Shown here in pieces: positions 38,216 to 46,733 of a stretch of DNA of 64,000 nt. Under the pieces are notes generated by a model. The model made no database searches. It saw only the letters and a program-made list of their open reading frames with translations, and was not told the DNA's origin. Every line of letters starts with the position of its first letter. Within the stretch, counting starts at the first letter, position 1. Position numbers and translations under genes: made by a program. This DNA comes from Aliidiomarina indica (lineage in GTDB: Bacteria > Pseudomonadota > Gammaproteobacteria > Enterobacterales > Alteromonadaceae): NCBI RefSeq assembly GCF_015354615.1, contig NZ_JACAVQ010000003.1:248001-312000 (forward strand), in the 5' to 3' direction.

Positions 38216-38235
38216 GTTCGGGTATTCCCACGAAC
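38216..38235. repeat. Hairpin between the RstB-like gene and the stator-like operon
   Basis: GTTCGGG (38216-38222) and CCC-A-CGAAC (38227-38235) pair around TATT with one bulge. There is no T-run on either side. It may be a leader structure or an operator in the roughly 270-bp region that must contain the operon promoter; no convincing -35/-10 pair was found there. Confidence 0.35.
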
Positions 38236-38420
38236 GAGAGTGATGCTTATACAGAGCGCTATGTATGAGTTTAGGCTGATATTGGTGAATTCGGTTCAAT
38301 TGCACAATATGGGCGTGATTGCGAGATCCAACGGTTTTTCGTGAAAGGTTCCACTTTTCAATGGGTTGAGATTTTGTATAAAAATGTAGAAATGCCATTA
38401 ATTGTGCAGATTTAAAGGAA

Positions 38421-39641
38421 TTAATGGTTTCGTCGAGGAAGCGATAGGGTAAAGCGCGACCCCCCTAGTGGGCTTTGGGTAATGTGAATACGGCCTTGGT
38501 GCCACTCCACAATTCGCGCCACTATGGTAAGGCCTAAACCGACACCGCCACTTTGGCGCGACCGACTGGTTTCTAATCGCACAAAGGGTTGCAGCACCCG
38601 TTCTTTTTCATGTTCAGCAATTCCTGGGCCGTCATCATCCACATGGATATGAATTTGTTTTGGGTCAGATTCGATATGCAGGGCAACCTTGGATACCGCA
38701 TGGCGGCGAGCATTTTGCACCAAATTTTGTATGGCGCGTTCTAAATAGTGGCCGTCGCAGGCTAGCGTACACTGATCGGGAAGTTGCAATGCAATAGGGG
38801 GACCGGGTAATTGTTCAAGTTTTTCGGCGAGGTTTTCGCACAGTTCAGTCAGATTTACCGCACTTAACTCTAACAGCTCTTCTTGGCCTTCTAACCGTGC
38901 ATAATCGAGCAAGGTTTCCACCAAGGATTCCATTTCCTCCACGTTTTCTGATAATGCCTCCCTCACCTCGGGGCTGTCAGGCATTTCGAGGATAAATTTC
39001 ATGCGCGCTAGCGGTGTGCGTAAGTCGTGGGAGACCGCGCTGGTAAGCTCTCGCTGCAGGCCGAGGAGGTGCTGAATTTGGTTGCGCATCCGATTAAAAC
39101 TATTGGCTAGCCCCTGAATTAAGCTGCGTTTGGGCAATTTCAGCGTTTGTGATTGGTCGGTGGCAAATGCATTCAAGTGATTCTCTAAGCTATGTAAATC
39201 ACGGGCAAGTGGGCGGATCCATAGGGTTGTTAAAAGCGCCAGCAAAACAAAGAAGAGCAAGTGATACCAATAGTTGGTGGAATCCGTACCATCAGCGATG
39301 GGGCCAATGCGCCAAATAACATCGTTCTTTTTAAGATACAGGTAGAGGCTCTGATCAGCACTAAATACCGGCAGTGCTTCGCCTTGCTCAAGGCGTCGTT
39401 GTTCGGCTTCAGGCCAACCTACCCGGCCGTCGCCCACCACGGCAACCGCTAAGCCTAATTGTTCACTTAATTGTTCGGGCGATTCAGCTTGCGCGGTTAA
39501 TGAACTAACACTTTGAGTGAGTGCAGAAAACCAAGGGGGCAGCTCTGCTTGATAATCGCGCCATACCTGCTCGAGGCTCCAGCCTAAGCCAATGATGGCA
39601 AGGAGCAGGAACACATAAAAATGAGTCAGGAGACGGCGCAT
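38421..39641 (-). CDS. RstB-like sensor histidine kinase
   Basis: A 406-aa inner-membrane kinase. It has two membrane helices (about 6-26 and 128-148) around a periplasmic sensor, a HAMP linker, the phospho-acceptor H-box SHDLRTPLARMKF (about 224-236) and an HATPase domain with NLVQNARRHA, DDGPGIAEHEK and GGVGLGLTIV. The start at 39641 lies 2 bp after the response-regulator stop; an earlier in-frame start overlaps that gene. It pairs with the regulator 39644-40345. RstB-type systems respond to acid, Mg2+ or envelope signals; which one applies here is unknown. Confidence 0.87.
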   Translation of the reverse strand: MRRLLTHFYVFLLLAIIGLGWSLEQVWRDYQAELPPWFSALTQSVSSLTAQAESPEQLSEQLGLAVAVVGDGRVGWPEAEQRRLEQGEALPVFSADQSLYLYLKKNDVIWRIGPIADGTDSTNYWYHLLFFVLLALLTTLWIRPLARDLHSLENHLNAFATDQSQTLKLPKRSLIQGLANSFNRMRNQIQHLLGLQRELTSAVSHDLRTPLARMKFILEMPDSPEVREALSENVEEMESLVETLLDYARLEGQEELLELSAVNLTELCENLAEKLEQLPGPPIALQLPDQCTLACDGHYLERAIQNLVQNARRHAVSKVALHIESDPKQIHIHVDDDGPGIAEHEKERVLQPFVRLETSRSRQSGGVGLGLTIVARIVEWHQGRIHITQSPLGGSRFTLSLPRRNH

Positions 39642-39643
39642 AA

Positions 39644-40345
39644 TTAATCGTTCCACGCATCGGGCACGAACAAGTAGCCCTTGCCCCACACGGTTTTTAG
39701 ACGGGTGGGTTGTTTTTGATCATCGAAAACTTTGCGGCGCAGATGAGAAACCCGCATATCGACGGTGCGATCGAGGCCGTCGTACTCACGACCAATAACG
39801 TCTCGATGAATTGACTCCCGCGTGACCACGCTGCCAGCACGTTCAGCCAAATACCAAAACAGCTCGAATTCGTGGCTCGTAAGCACTACGGGGGCGCCCC
39901 GAAACTCAACCGTTTGTGCACGCGCGTTAAGCTTTAACGAACCAAAGTTTAATTGCTGTTGAGAATCAGTGTCCAAGGTACGCCCGGAGCGGCGTAGCAA
40001 GGCTTGAACGCGTGCCAGTAGCACCCGCGGTTCAACCGGCTTAACAACGTAATCATCAGCGCCGAGCTCAAGCCCAAGCACCTGATCAATATCGCTTTCA
40101 CGCGCGGTAAACATCAGAATTGGACCGCGGAAAGAACCGCGGATAGCGCGACATAAATCGAATCCATCACGACCCGGCAACATGACATCGAGAATGAGTA
40201 AATCGGGTTCGTGACGTTTCACCGCAGGCAAGACACGATTGCCATCAGCTTCCCAAAACACCTCGAATTGATGTTGTCGCAAATAATCGGAAATGAGTTT
40301 AGCCAAACGGGTATCGTCTTCTGCAATTAAAATCCGTTTCGACAT
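39644..40345 (-). CDS. RstA-like OmpR-family response regulator
   Basis: A 233-aa regulator. The receiver domain (about 1-118) has the acidic pair EDD, the phosphorylated Asp in LLILDVMLPGRDG, the Thr in MFTARES and Lys in VVKPVEP. The C-terminal winged helix (about 135-230) reads VVLTSHEFELFWYLAERAGS and DRTVDMRVSHLRRKV. The ATG at 40345 shares a base with the upstream stop (TGATG). It is cotranscribed with DUF3019 and OmpV-like genes, which may be its targets. Confidence 0.9.
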   Translation of the reverse strand: MSKRILIAEDDTRLAKLISDYLRQHQFEVFWEADGNRVLPAVKRHEPDLLILDVMLPGRDGFDLCRAIRGSFRGPILMFTARESDIDQVLGLELGADDYVVKPVEPRVLLARVQALLRRSGRTLDTDSQQQLNFGSLKLNARAQTVEFRGAPVVLTSHEFELFWYLAERAGSVVTRESIHRDVIGREYDGLDRTVDMRVSHLRRKVFDDQKQPTRLKTVWGKGYLFVPDAWND

Positions 40346-40788
40346 CAGAAAATACTCCATGGCGAACCGAGACGACGACGTTGTCGAGGTCGTAAGCTCT
40401 GGGTTGAAATTTCTAAGTGCACCATCACATCACCATAACCATTTCGTAAGGTTAAGAGCCCTTGCACCGGCCATTCGATGGGTTCGTGATAAATCCCTTC
40501 GTAGGTGTCCTGCCAACACTGGAGTTCTTTCTCCTCTAAGGCAAGGCAGACGGTTTTTTCTTCTCGTGCAATCCAATGAACATGCAACATCTGCTGACAC
40601 TGCTGATCTGCGCGCTCAACGATACAGACTTCCGGTTTTGCCGACAAACAGGGTCCTTCCAAACACACATCGGTTTGGTTGTCCGGTATATCCGCCACAC
40701 TCCCGCTAACCAGCAGCAGTATGGTTGTCAGCAGATTAGAAGCGATATTGCACCCCCGTAAAGAAGGAGGAGACGTGGCGGCGCTCAA
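40345..40788 (-). CDS. DUF3019 family secreted protein
   Basis: A protein of about 147 aa. The core CLEGPCLSAKPEVCIVERAD, CQQMLHVHWIA and KTVCLALEEKELQCW has the conserved cysteines of DUF3019. The N-terminus as given overlaps the OmpV-like gene by 53 bp; the true start may be a later non-ATG codon giving a signal peptide around LLTTILLLVSGSVAD. DUF3019 genes commonly stand beside RstAB-type systems in Alteromonadales. Function unknown; probably periplasmic. Confidence 0.78.
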   Translation of the reverse strand: MSAATSPPSLRGCNIASNLLTTILLLVSGSVADIPDNQTDVCLEGPCLSAKPEVCIVERADQQCQQMLHVHWIAREEKTVCLALEEKELQCWQDTYEGIYHEPIEWPVQGLLTLRNGYGDVMVHLEISTQSLRPRQRRRLGSPWSIF

Positions 40789-41650
40789 CTAATGGACTAT
40801 CACTCATGCCGGAACCTAACCACTGCATCCGACCGGTGCTGACCCAGGTCCATTTGTCGGCCAATGGATAGTGCCAGGCGACGGTAAGGCCGGGCTGCCA
40901 AACTGAGGAGCCCTCGTAATAATAAGCGGGGGGGACACCTTGGTCGCGAGGGCCAACGCCGTAGTAATAATTAATTAAATTCGCGCTTTTAAAATGCAGC
41001 TCTGCGCCTAACTCAATCAAGCCGAAGCGGCCGTGAAGTGGTGTAGCTACGCGAATATTGGCATGTTGGCCATGGTGCACACCGGTAATGTCGGTAAGCA
41101 CTTGGATTCGGACATGCAGGTTTTCATAGGGATACGAGTCAAGCTGAATACCACCGTCGACAGCCCATTGGCGAGATGCGACATCTTCGATACTTAGGGT
41201 TAGCTCGCTTGATCCTCCGGTAGAATCGGAGTCACCTGGGTCGGGCATAAAACCAATATCACCACTGCCGGACACCGCCTGATTGCCTAGCCAAAAGCCG
41301 GTGAGATTTTCGGCGAAGTAGGCCCGCTCAAGATTGAGCTTTGTGATCGCACTGAGCTCAAAGCGGGAGCGTTGCCGTAAGCTATAACCGAGAATGCCAT
41401 TATCAAAAAAGAATCTGTCGCCGTAGTAATAGACATCGGGGATCAGGTAAATGGGTAGGCTGTTGCCGCCATGTAATGGGTTACTGCGCTCGCCATAACC
41501 GACGGACAGCTTGAAGTGCCAGGTACGGGTATCAATGCATCCTTTGTCGTCGTCAACGCATGCGTCAACGTCTTCCACGGTGGAAGCGAGTAAGTTGAAT
41601 GAACTGAGAAACAGTACATTCGCAAGGAAAAAGCGACAAAGATGATTCAC
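40736..41650 (-). CDS. MipA/OmpV family outer-membrane protein
   Basis: A 304-aa outer-membrane beta-barrel with a signal peptide (to about LLAST, residue 23), barrel strands such as LSVGYGERSNPLHGGNSLPI and DVYYYGDRFFFDNGILGYSL, and C-terminal phenylalanine (TGVQYRF). It starts with GTG at 41650 behind AAGGCAG. It is first in the operon ompV-DUF3019-rstA-rstB. The family is linked to murein scaffolds or small-molecule passage in other species; the exact role here is unknown. Confidence 0.87.
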   Translation of the reverse strand: MNHLCRFFLANVLFLSSFNLLASTVEDVDACVDDDKGCIDTRTWHFKLSVGYGERSNPLHGGNSLPIYLIPDVYYYGDRFFFDNGILGYSLRQRSRFELSAITKLNLERAYFAENLTGFWLGNQAVSGSGDIGFMPDPGDSDSTGGSSELTLSIEDVASRQWAVDGGIQLDSYPYENLHVRIQVLTDITGVHHGQHANIRVATPLHGRFGLIELGAELHFKSANLINYYYGVGPRDQGVPPAYYYEGSSVWQPGLTVAWHYPLADKWTWVSTGRMQWLGSGMSDSPLVERRHVSSFFTGVQYRF

Positions 41651-41809
41651 AATAACTGCCTTATGTGTGCGCTAAAAACGGAAAAAACCGAAGCTTAATG
41701 AAGCTAAAACTTTATCAGAGCCATGCGCAACGCGCATTGGCAGCTGACAAAGTTTTACAAACTTAGATTGCAACAGCCTTCCGCTTTAGAGAGGCAGAAT
41801 AGCGTATTC

Positions 41810-42367
41810 CTACGCGTTGTGGAATGACATCACGTTGCGAATAACGCCTCGCACGCGATCATGATGGTCGTCTTTCAAGGAGTCATCGTCATGAAATTGG
41901 TCGCTCGCCTTACTGAGCGCGAATTGGCTTGGCGCTACCCACATACCGAGTTTAGCAAGTTGATCGCGCAGCAAAAGCAATGACCGTAATCCGCCTAGCG
42001 CACCTGGTGAGGCAGAGCAAAGGCCAGCCACTTTTCCTTGGAATAAGGCGCCACCCGAATCGCCATTGGCTTGCGCGCGTGACATCCAATCTAGGGTGTT
42101 TTTCACTAAAGCAGGTACGGCGCCGTTGTATTCGGGGGTGGAGATTAAAAATCCATCCGCATGCTTAAGTAACTCTTGAAGCCGGTGTACATTCTCCGGC
42201 ATGCCCTGATCTTCAATATCGCCATTATAGATGGGCAATGGATAATCATTGAGGTCGAGATAAATCACCTCGGCACCTTCTGCCTCGGCGGTTCGGGCGA
42301 TATGTTTTGCGAGTTTTCGATTCAGTGAGGCTTTTCGTAAGCTTCCGGCAAAAACGAGTAGTTTCAT
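41810..42367 (-). CDS. NADPH-dependent FMN reductase (ArsH/ChrR-like)
   Basis: A 185-aa flavodoxin-fold enzyme. FMN-phosphate loop GSLRKASLNRKLA (about residues 8-20) and STPEYNGAVPALVKNTLDWM (about 76-95) are the family signature. Members reduce quinones, chromate or azo compounds. It has GGAGGG before the ATG. It lies 26 bp after the AI-2E-type gene on the same strand, possibly cotranscribed. Confidence 0.9.
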   Translation of the reverse strand: MKLLVFAGSLRKASLNRKLAKHIARTAEAEGAEVIYLDLNDYPLPIYNGDIEDQGMPENVHRLQELLKHADGFLISTPEYNGAVPALVKNTLDWMSRAQANGDSGGALFQGKVAGLCSASPGALGGLRSLLLLRDQLAKLGMWVAPSQFALSKASDQFHDDDSLKDDHHDRVRGVIRNVMSFHNA

Positions 42368-42393
42368 GTATCCCTCCGTCGGTTGAATGCGCG

Positions 42394-43503
42394 CTAGCTC
42401 AGCGCTTTGGCTCGTCGACTTTTCTTCTTGTTCACAATCACGTTATAGACGGGTTTAAGTTGTGGAATGTGACTGATAAAGACCATGATGACGGTCATCA
42501 ACGGCACCGCAATAAGAACCCCAATCGGGCCCCACAACCAACCCCAGAAAAATATCGACACAAAAATAATGACCGGGTTTACGGCTAAGCGTTGGCCATG
42601 AATGTACGGCTCTAGGAAAAACCCGACAATGCTAGTGAGTACGGCGAAGCTCGCTGGAGCGATCAACATCATCCAATAGGTATCAAAAGTTGCTACCGAA
42701 ACCACCGCTAATAAACCAAAGGCAATGAACACGCCTATGTAAGGAATAAATCGGGTAAGCGCCGCCATCACACCAAGAACAACGGGATTGGGTAAGCCAA
42801 TGGCCCAACTGATGAGGCCGACGGCGATACCGATACTGCCGTTCACCGAGGTAATAACAAGTAGGTAGCGCGCGATCTGTTCCTGACCACTGCGTAAAAT
42901 TCTTAATGTGATTTGCCGTTTAGGCCGCTTCATTTGTCGGGCTAAATTGCGGATTAGATGGTCGCCACTAACCAACAAAAAGTAGGTTAACGCGAGGGCA
43001 AGGGCAAGGCCCGCAATGGCCTCGTAAACGCCGGTTGCAAGTTGATTGCGCCACGAATCGGCTTGTAGCACCACCGTTTGAGTGCTGGCGATATCCTCGT
43101 CACTTCCAAGTTGTTCGTCGAGTTCTTCCTCGAAACGGTCAGCAGATTCGGTAATCTGTTCAAGCTGGCGCTCAACAGCGCTGTCACCGGGCAAGAGTTC
43201 GCCCATGGTGGCGGGAGCCCGTCCTGCCCACTCGGAAATGGGTTGTAGCATGGAATAACCAACACTAAGCAGGCCCGCGACTAAGGCGGTGAGAAGGAGC
43301 AGCGCAGAAATTGCCCGATGAAGTTTAAGTTTTTTCTCCATCCACACAACAGCAGGTGAAAACAAAAGCGTCACCAAAATGGCTAACACGATGGGGAGGA
43401 GGATGCTATGCGCTAAATAGAATGTGTACAGTAGCGCTAGGATAAACAGGCCATAAATAGGCGTGCGCAATTGTTTTGGAACCGTTGTATCAGAGTCTGA
43501 CAT
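42394..43503 (-). CDS. AI-2E family (PerM-type) membrane transporter
   Basis: A 369-aa inner-membrane protein with about eight hydrophobic segments. The conserved C-terminal pattern VLGVMAALTRFIPYIGVFIA and GPIGVLIAVPLMTVIM identifies the AI-2E/PerM superfamily. Some members export AI-2, others are Na+(Li+)/H+ antiporters or of unknown function, so the substrate is open. It has GGAGC before the ATG. A regulatory palindrome lies about 120 bp upstream. Confidence 0.9.
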   Translation of the reverse strand: MSDSDTTVPKQLRTPIYGLFILALLYTFYLAHSILLPIVLAILVTLLFSPAVVWMEKKLKLHRAISALLLLTALVAGLLSVGYSMLQPISEWAGRAPATMGELLPGDSAVERQLEQITESADRFEEELDEQLGSDEDIASTQTVVLQADSWRNQLATGVYEAIAGLALALALTYFLLVSGDHLIRNLARQMKRPKRQITLRILRSGQEQIARYLLVITSVNGSIGIAVGLISWAIGLPNPVVLGVMAALTRFIPYIGVFIAFGLLAVVSVATFDTYWMMLIAPASFAVLTSIVGFFLEPYIHGQRLAVNPVIIFVSIFFWGWLWGPIGVLIAVPLMTVIMVFISHIPQLKPVYNVIVNKKKSRRAKALS

Positions 43504-43623
43504 TCAGGGTGCTCCTGTTATCACTTCTGCACAGATGAAAGCCTAAGTTTGGACTATTTTTCTCTAAAATTCATGGCGATGGCAGAGAAATGTAGATAAA
43601 GCCTGCTCTAAACGGGACTTTGA

Positions 43624-43644
43624 AAGACTATTTCAGATAGTCTT
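43624..43644. promoter_or_regulatory. Perfect 8-bp inverted repeat upstream of the XRE locus
   Basis: AAGACTAT (43624-43631) and ATAGTCTT (43637-43644) flank TTCAG. It lies in the 288-bp gap between the divergent AI-2E gene and the small membrane protein/XRE pair. It has the form of a dimeric regulator site. Confidence 0.4.
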
Positions 43645-43706
43645 AACATATTGATTTTGCGATACTATCGGCGATATGGCGGGTTACTGACAGGTGCCAG
43701 TTTTAG

Positions 43707-43724
43707 GTCAGTCATAAAACTGAC
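43707..43724. promoter_or_regulatory. Second inverted repeat upstream of the membrane protein/XRE pair
   Basis: GTCAGT (43707-43712) and ACTGAC (43719-43724) flank CATAAA, about 68 bp before the ATG at 43792. ACTGAC also occurs just upstream (43686-43691). It is a candidate operator for the XRE regulator. Confidence 0.35.
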
Positions 43725-43791
43725 GACGTAGAAGAAACACAAGTCTGTTCAAATGCAGGGGTGTTTAATCGAGTGAAAGCAGGAGCGTTCA

Positions 43792-44232
43792 ATGGAACAG
43801 CAAAATAAAGTATCAGAGCCTTCATTACCTAAGAGCGGCTATACCGTCAGTTCGGGCGGTAATGTTTATTTCGATGTGAATGGTCGCCAAGTACGCGTGT
43901 GGTTCTCGGGCTGGAATGGTGGCGAGCGCGTGTATGTAGACGATAAGCAAGTGTCGCAGTTACGAAGCTGGCGGTTCGTCTCAAACCATGAGTTCATCAT
44001 TGATGATACCCCTTATCGCATCGAACTCGGCGTTGAGAGTTGGCGTGACTTGTTCAAAGGGGTCTATTTTGCGCGCTTATATCAAGGCGAAACCCTATTG
44101 GACCAAGATTGGGTTCGTGCTTATCAAGGGTCAACGAAGGCGTTTTCGTGGAAAACCTTCCTGCTCTTTGTACTTATTGGTGCGGGCGTGGGTTACGTCG
44201 TCGGTGGGCTCGTTGCCCTCTGGCTCGGCTAA
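43792..44232 (+). CDS. Hypothetical membrane protein upstream of an XRE regulator
   Basis: A 146-aa protein. A soluble beta-rich part (about 10-110, VYFDVNGRQVRVWFSGWNGG) is followed by one C-terminal membrane helix (about 120-143, glycine-rich). No family is recognised. The ribosome-binding site is AGGAG. It is 12 bp before the XRE-TM gene and shares its C-terminal single-helix design, so the two probably act together. Confidence 0.68.
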   Translation: MEQQNKVSEPSLPKSGYTVSSGGNVYFDVNGRQVRVWFSGWNGGERVYVDDKQVSQLRSWRFVSNHEFIIDDTPYRIELGVESWRDLFKGVYFARLYQGETLLDQDWVRAYQGSTKAFSWKTFLLFVLIGAGVGYVVGGLVALWLG

Positions 44233-44244
44233 ACGGAGGCTGTT

Positions 44245-44544
44245 ATGGACATTCAATCGTCAGTGGTGCGCGATACTCGGGTAAGCAAAGGCTGGACACA
44301 ACAACAGCTGAGCGATGTTTCCGGGCTTAGTTTGCGCACTGTGCAACGGGTTGAAAGCCAAGGACAGGGCTCGTTAGAAACCTGCAATGCCCTGTGCGCT
44401 GTGCTCGAAATCCCTCGCGAAAGCTTGCTGCAAAAGGAGCCTGAAGAAAGTGAAGATATGAAAAGCTTGCTCATGCCTATTGTGGTCATGTCAGCGTTAA
44501 TTGGCTTTGTGGCAGGCATCATGGTCACTTTAGCACTTGGTTAA
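44245..44544 (+). CDS. XRE-family helix-turn-helix protein with C-terminal membrane helix
   Basis: A 99-aa protein. HTH: VSKGWTQQQLSDVSGLSLRT then VQRVE (about residues 13-37), of Cro/CI type. A hydrophobic helix at the end (about 74-97, LMPIVVMSALIGFVAGIMVT) would tether it to the inner membrane. The cotranscribed upstream membrane protein (12-bp gap) may be a sensor or partner. Such membrane-tethered XRE proteins are known but poorly studied. Confidence 0.85.
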   Translation: MDIQSSVVRDTRVSKGWTQQQLSDVSGLSLRTVQRVESQGQGSLETCNALCAVLEIPRESLLQKEPEESEDMKSLLMPIVVMSALIGFVAGIMVTLALG

Positions 44545-44549
44545 ATGCG

Positions 44550-45449
44550 CTATCCTTCACCGGCGACGCGGGTGCGGCGTCGCCATTGTTGAATCACCAA
44601 TCCGGCAATAATCAACAGAAGCCCAAAAATGGTAGACGGGTGAATGACTTCACCAATGATCAACGCGAGCAAGGCAAGCGATATAAAGGGGGAGATGAAT
44701 ATCAAGTTGCTTATTTTCGCGGTGTTTTGCGTTAATTTCATCGCTTTTAGCCACAAAACAAAGGTGAGCCCCATTTCAAAGAGACCGACGTAACTTACCG
44801 CCACCCAACCTTGCCAAGGTACTTCCGACCAATCACTCCATATAAAGCTAGCTACCAGAGCAAAAGGGATAGCCACACCAAAACACAACGCGAGGGTAAG
44901 CACGGGCTCCGCTTGATGGCGAGTATTTAGTATCCAATAACCCGCCCATAGAAAGGTAGAGAGAAGCGCAAGGCCGACTCCAAGCGGGCTGGTAAAGCTA
45001 AGGCTGAATATATCGCCCTGGGTAGCGATAAAAAGCACACCGAGATAACCCATGGCGCAGGCTACCCAGTCCCGCTTTCTGATGGTTTGCCCCAAAAACA
45101 GGCCCGCCATGAGCGTAAGAGCGATGGCCCACGTGTAATTTAGGGGTTGCGCTTGCGAGGCCGGCAGTAAGCGGTAGGCTTCAAATAAAATGAGGTAATA
45201 GACGAGCGGGTTGAGCAGCCCCAACAGCAAATAGTAACCGCGATACCGGCGCAACTCGGGGATCAGCTCACCTACTCTACCCTGAGCAACTAATATCCCC
45301 ATTAAAAAGAGCCACGACACAACGCTGGCCGCTGTCACCATTTGCAATGGCGACATATAACTTAGCGTAATCTTAAACGCGGTTGCTACTGTAGACCAAA
45401 GTAGGACTGCGGCAAGCGCGAGTAAGAACGCTTTGCGTTCCGTGGCCAT
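44550..45449 (-). CDS. EamA/DMT family drug-metabolite transporter
   Basis: A 299-aa inner-membrane protein with ten hydrophobic segments in two EamA repeats (first about 5-135, second about 145-290), each ending in a gly-rich helix such as GLLLIIAGLVIQQWRRR. Family exports amino acids or other metabolites; the substrate is unknown. The ATG at 45449 is favoured over one at 45488, which would overlap the GST gene. It follows the GST by 13 bp. Confidence 0.87.
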   Translation of the reverse strand: MATERKAFLLALAAVLLWSTVATAFKITLSYMSPLQMVTAASVVSWLFLMGILVAQGRVGELIPELRRYRGYYLLLGLLNPLVYYLILFEAYRLLPASQAQPLNYTWAIALTLMAGLFLGQTIRKRDWVACAMGYLGVLFIATQGDIFSLSFTSPLGVGLALLSTFLWAGYWILNTRHQAEPVLTLALCFGVAIPFALVASFIWSDWSEVPWQGWVAVSYVGLFEMGLTFVLWLKAMKLTQNTAKISNLIFISPFISLALLALIIGEVIHPSTIFGLLLIIAGLVIQQWRRRTRVAGEG

Positions 45450-45462
45450 CAACAGGATCTGC

Positions 45463-46020
45463 CTATTTTGGAGGTGCGCTTGCGGCAAAGTGAGGATCCG
45501 TGTTCACCTGCTCAAGTAAAGCGAGCAAATGTGGATACTCAGAGAGATCGAGTCGGTCACGGAAGATTACCCAATCTAAGTAGCAACATAGTCGCAAAAC
45601 GCCGTCGTCGACGTATGCGTTTTGCCATGACTGGTCGTTAAGCTGACCTAGAATGGCATGGATGCGCGCCAATTGACGTTTGAGATAGGGGGCCGCATCG
45701 ACTGTGAGTCCATCGCGCTCCAACAAAAACAGATTGATGGTGGTATCGAGCAACGTATTGGCTAGGCAGTACAGTTCGCACTCATCTAATTGGGGGAGAA
45801 ACGGATGCCCCTGGGCCTCGCGCACGAACTTAAGAATACTGGTGGAGTCGGTCAGCGTTTGGCCATCAATGGTGGCATAAGGTACGCGCTGAGTGGGCGA
45901 GCCAACCGCACTTTGGGCGTAATCGGTTTCGACAAATTCAAACGGTAACTCCGCCTGCGCAAGGGCAATGCGACAATGGCGAACAAAGGGGGAGGTATAG
46001 CTACCAAAAAGACGAATCAT
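45463..46020 (-). CDS. Glutathione S-transferase family protein
   Basis: A 185-aa protein with the thioredoxin-like N-terminal domain IRLFGSYTSPFVRHCRIALA (about 2-21), the cis-Pro strand TQRVPYATIDG and DSTSILKFV at the glutathione site, and a short helical C-terminal domain. It is slightly shorter than typical GSTs. Substrate unknown. It is probably cotranscribed with the DMT exporter downstream. Confidence 0.88.
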   Translation of the reverse strand: MIRLFGSYTSPFVRHCRIALAQAELPFEFVETDYAQSAVGSPTQRVPYATIDGQTLTDSTSILKFVREAQGHPFLPQLDECELYCLANTLLDTTINLFLLERDGLTVDAAPYLKRQLARIHAILGQLNDQSWQNAYVDDGVLRLCCYLDWVIFRDRLDLSEYPHLLALLEQVNTDPHFAASAPPK

Positions 46021-46196
46021 AATTACTCCGATGGAATAGAAATCATGCCTCGCATCATGCCTTGTTGCCTCTCTTTGAACAAGCGTGAATCGGCCAATTG
46101 CCCCCGTTAATGATCACTAAATCATCATGGCGCTGTAACAAAAGTGTCATGGTGGGCGCTTAAACTTTCGCCAAGGTCGAAAGTGAGGAAACGGCA

Positions 46197-46733
46197 ATGA
46201 AATGGGTAAACCAACTTCAACGAGCCGATGAAGCAGCGTTTTTTTGGCTAAGTATGCACTTACGTCGTCCGAGCGGTGGCGCACTTGCCCGCTGGATCTC
46301 CCGCAGCGGTGATGGCTACGGCTATATTGCCGCCTGTATGCTCGCGTTTTTCCTACAATATCCGGAAGCTCAACTCCTAACTACCCTTCTGTTATTGGGG
46401 TTTGCCATCGAGCTGCCCATTTATTGGGTACTCAAAAACACACTCAGGCGAGACCGCCCCTGTGTGCGCGTGCCTAACCTGCGATCGCTGATAAAAGCCA
46501 GTGACCGTTTTAGTTTTCCTTCTGGCCACACCACGGCCGCTTTTCTCTTTGCCAGTATTATCTCGGCATTGCTGCCCAGTTTAGCACCTTGGCTATATGG
46601 CTGGGCCGTAGCAATTGGACTATCCCGAGTCGCCTTGGGTGTGCATTACCCCACCGACATATTTGCGGGGGCCCTGTTAGGCATGTTGCTCGCGTGGTTC
46701 ACGCTTTGGTTAGTCAGTGGAGTGCTACTGTGA
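46197..46733 (+). CDS. PAP2-family membrane phosphatase
   Basis: A 178-aa inner-membrane phosphatase. The three catalytic motifs are visible: KNTLRRDRP, FSFPSGHTTA and SRVALGVHYPTD. Six hydrophobic segments. PAP2 enzymes dephosphorylate lipid phosphates such as undecaprenyl diphosphate or phosphatidate. The stop overlaps the GTG start of the glycosyltransferase gene (GTGA), so the two are coupled and may act on one lipid pathway. Confidence 0.92.
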   Translation: MKWVNQLQRADEAAFFWLSMHLRRPSGGALARWISRSGDGYGYIAACMLAFFLQYPEAQLLTTLLLLGFAIELPIYWVLKNTLRRDRPCVRVPNLRSLIKASDRFSFPSGHTTAAFLFASIISALLPSLAPWLYGWAVAIGLSRVALGVHYPTDIFAGALLGMLLAWFTLWLVSGVLL

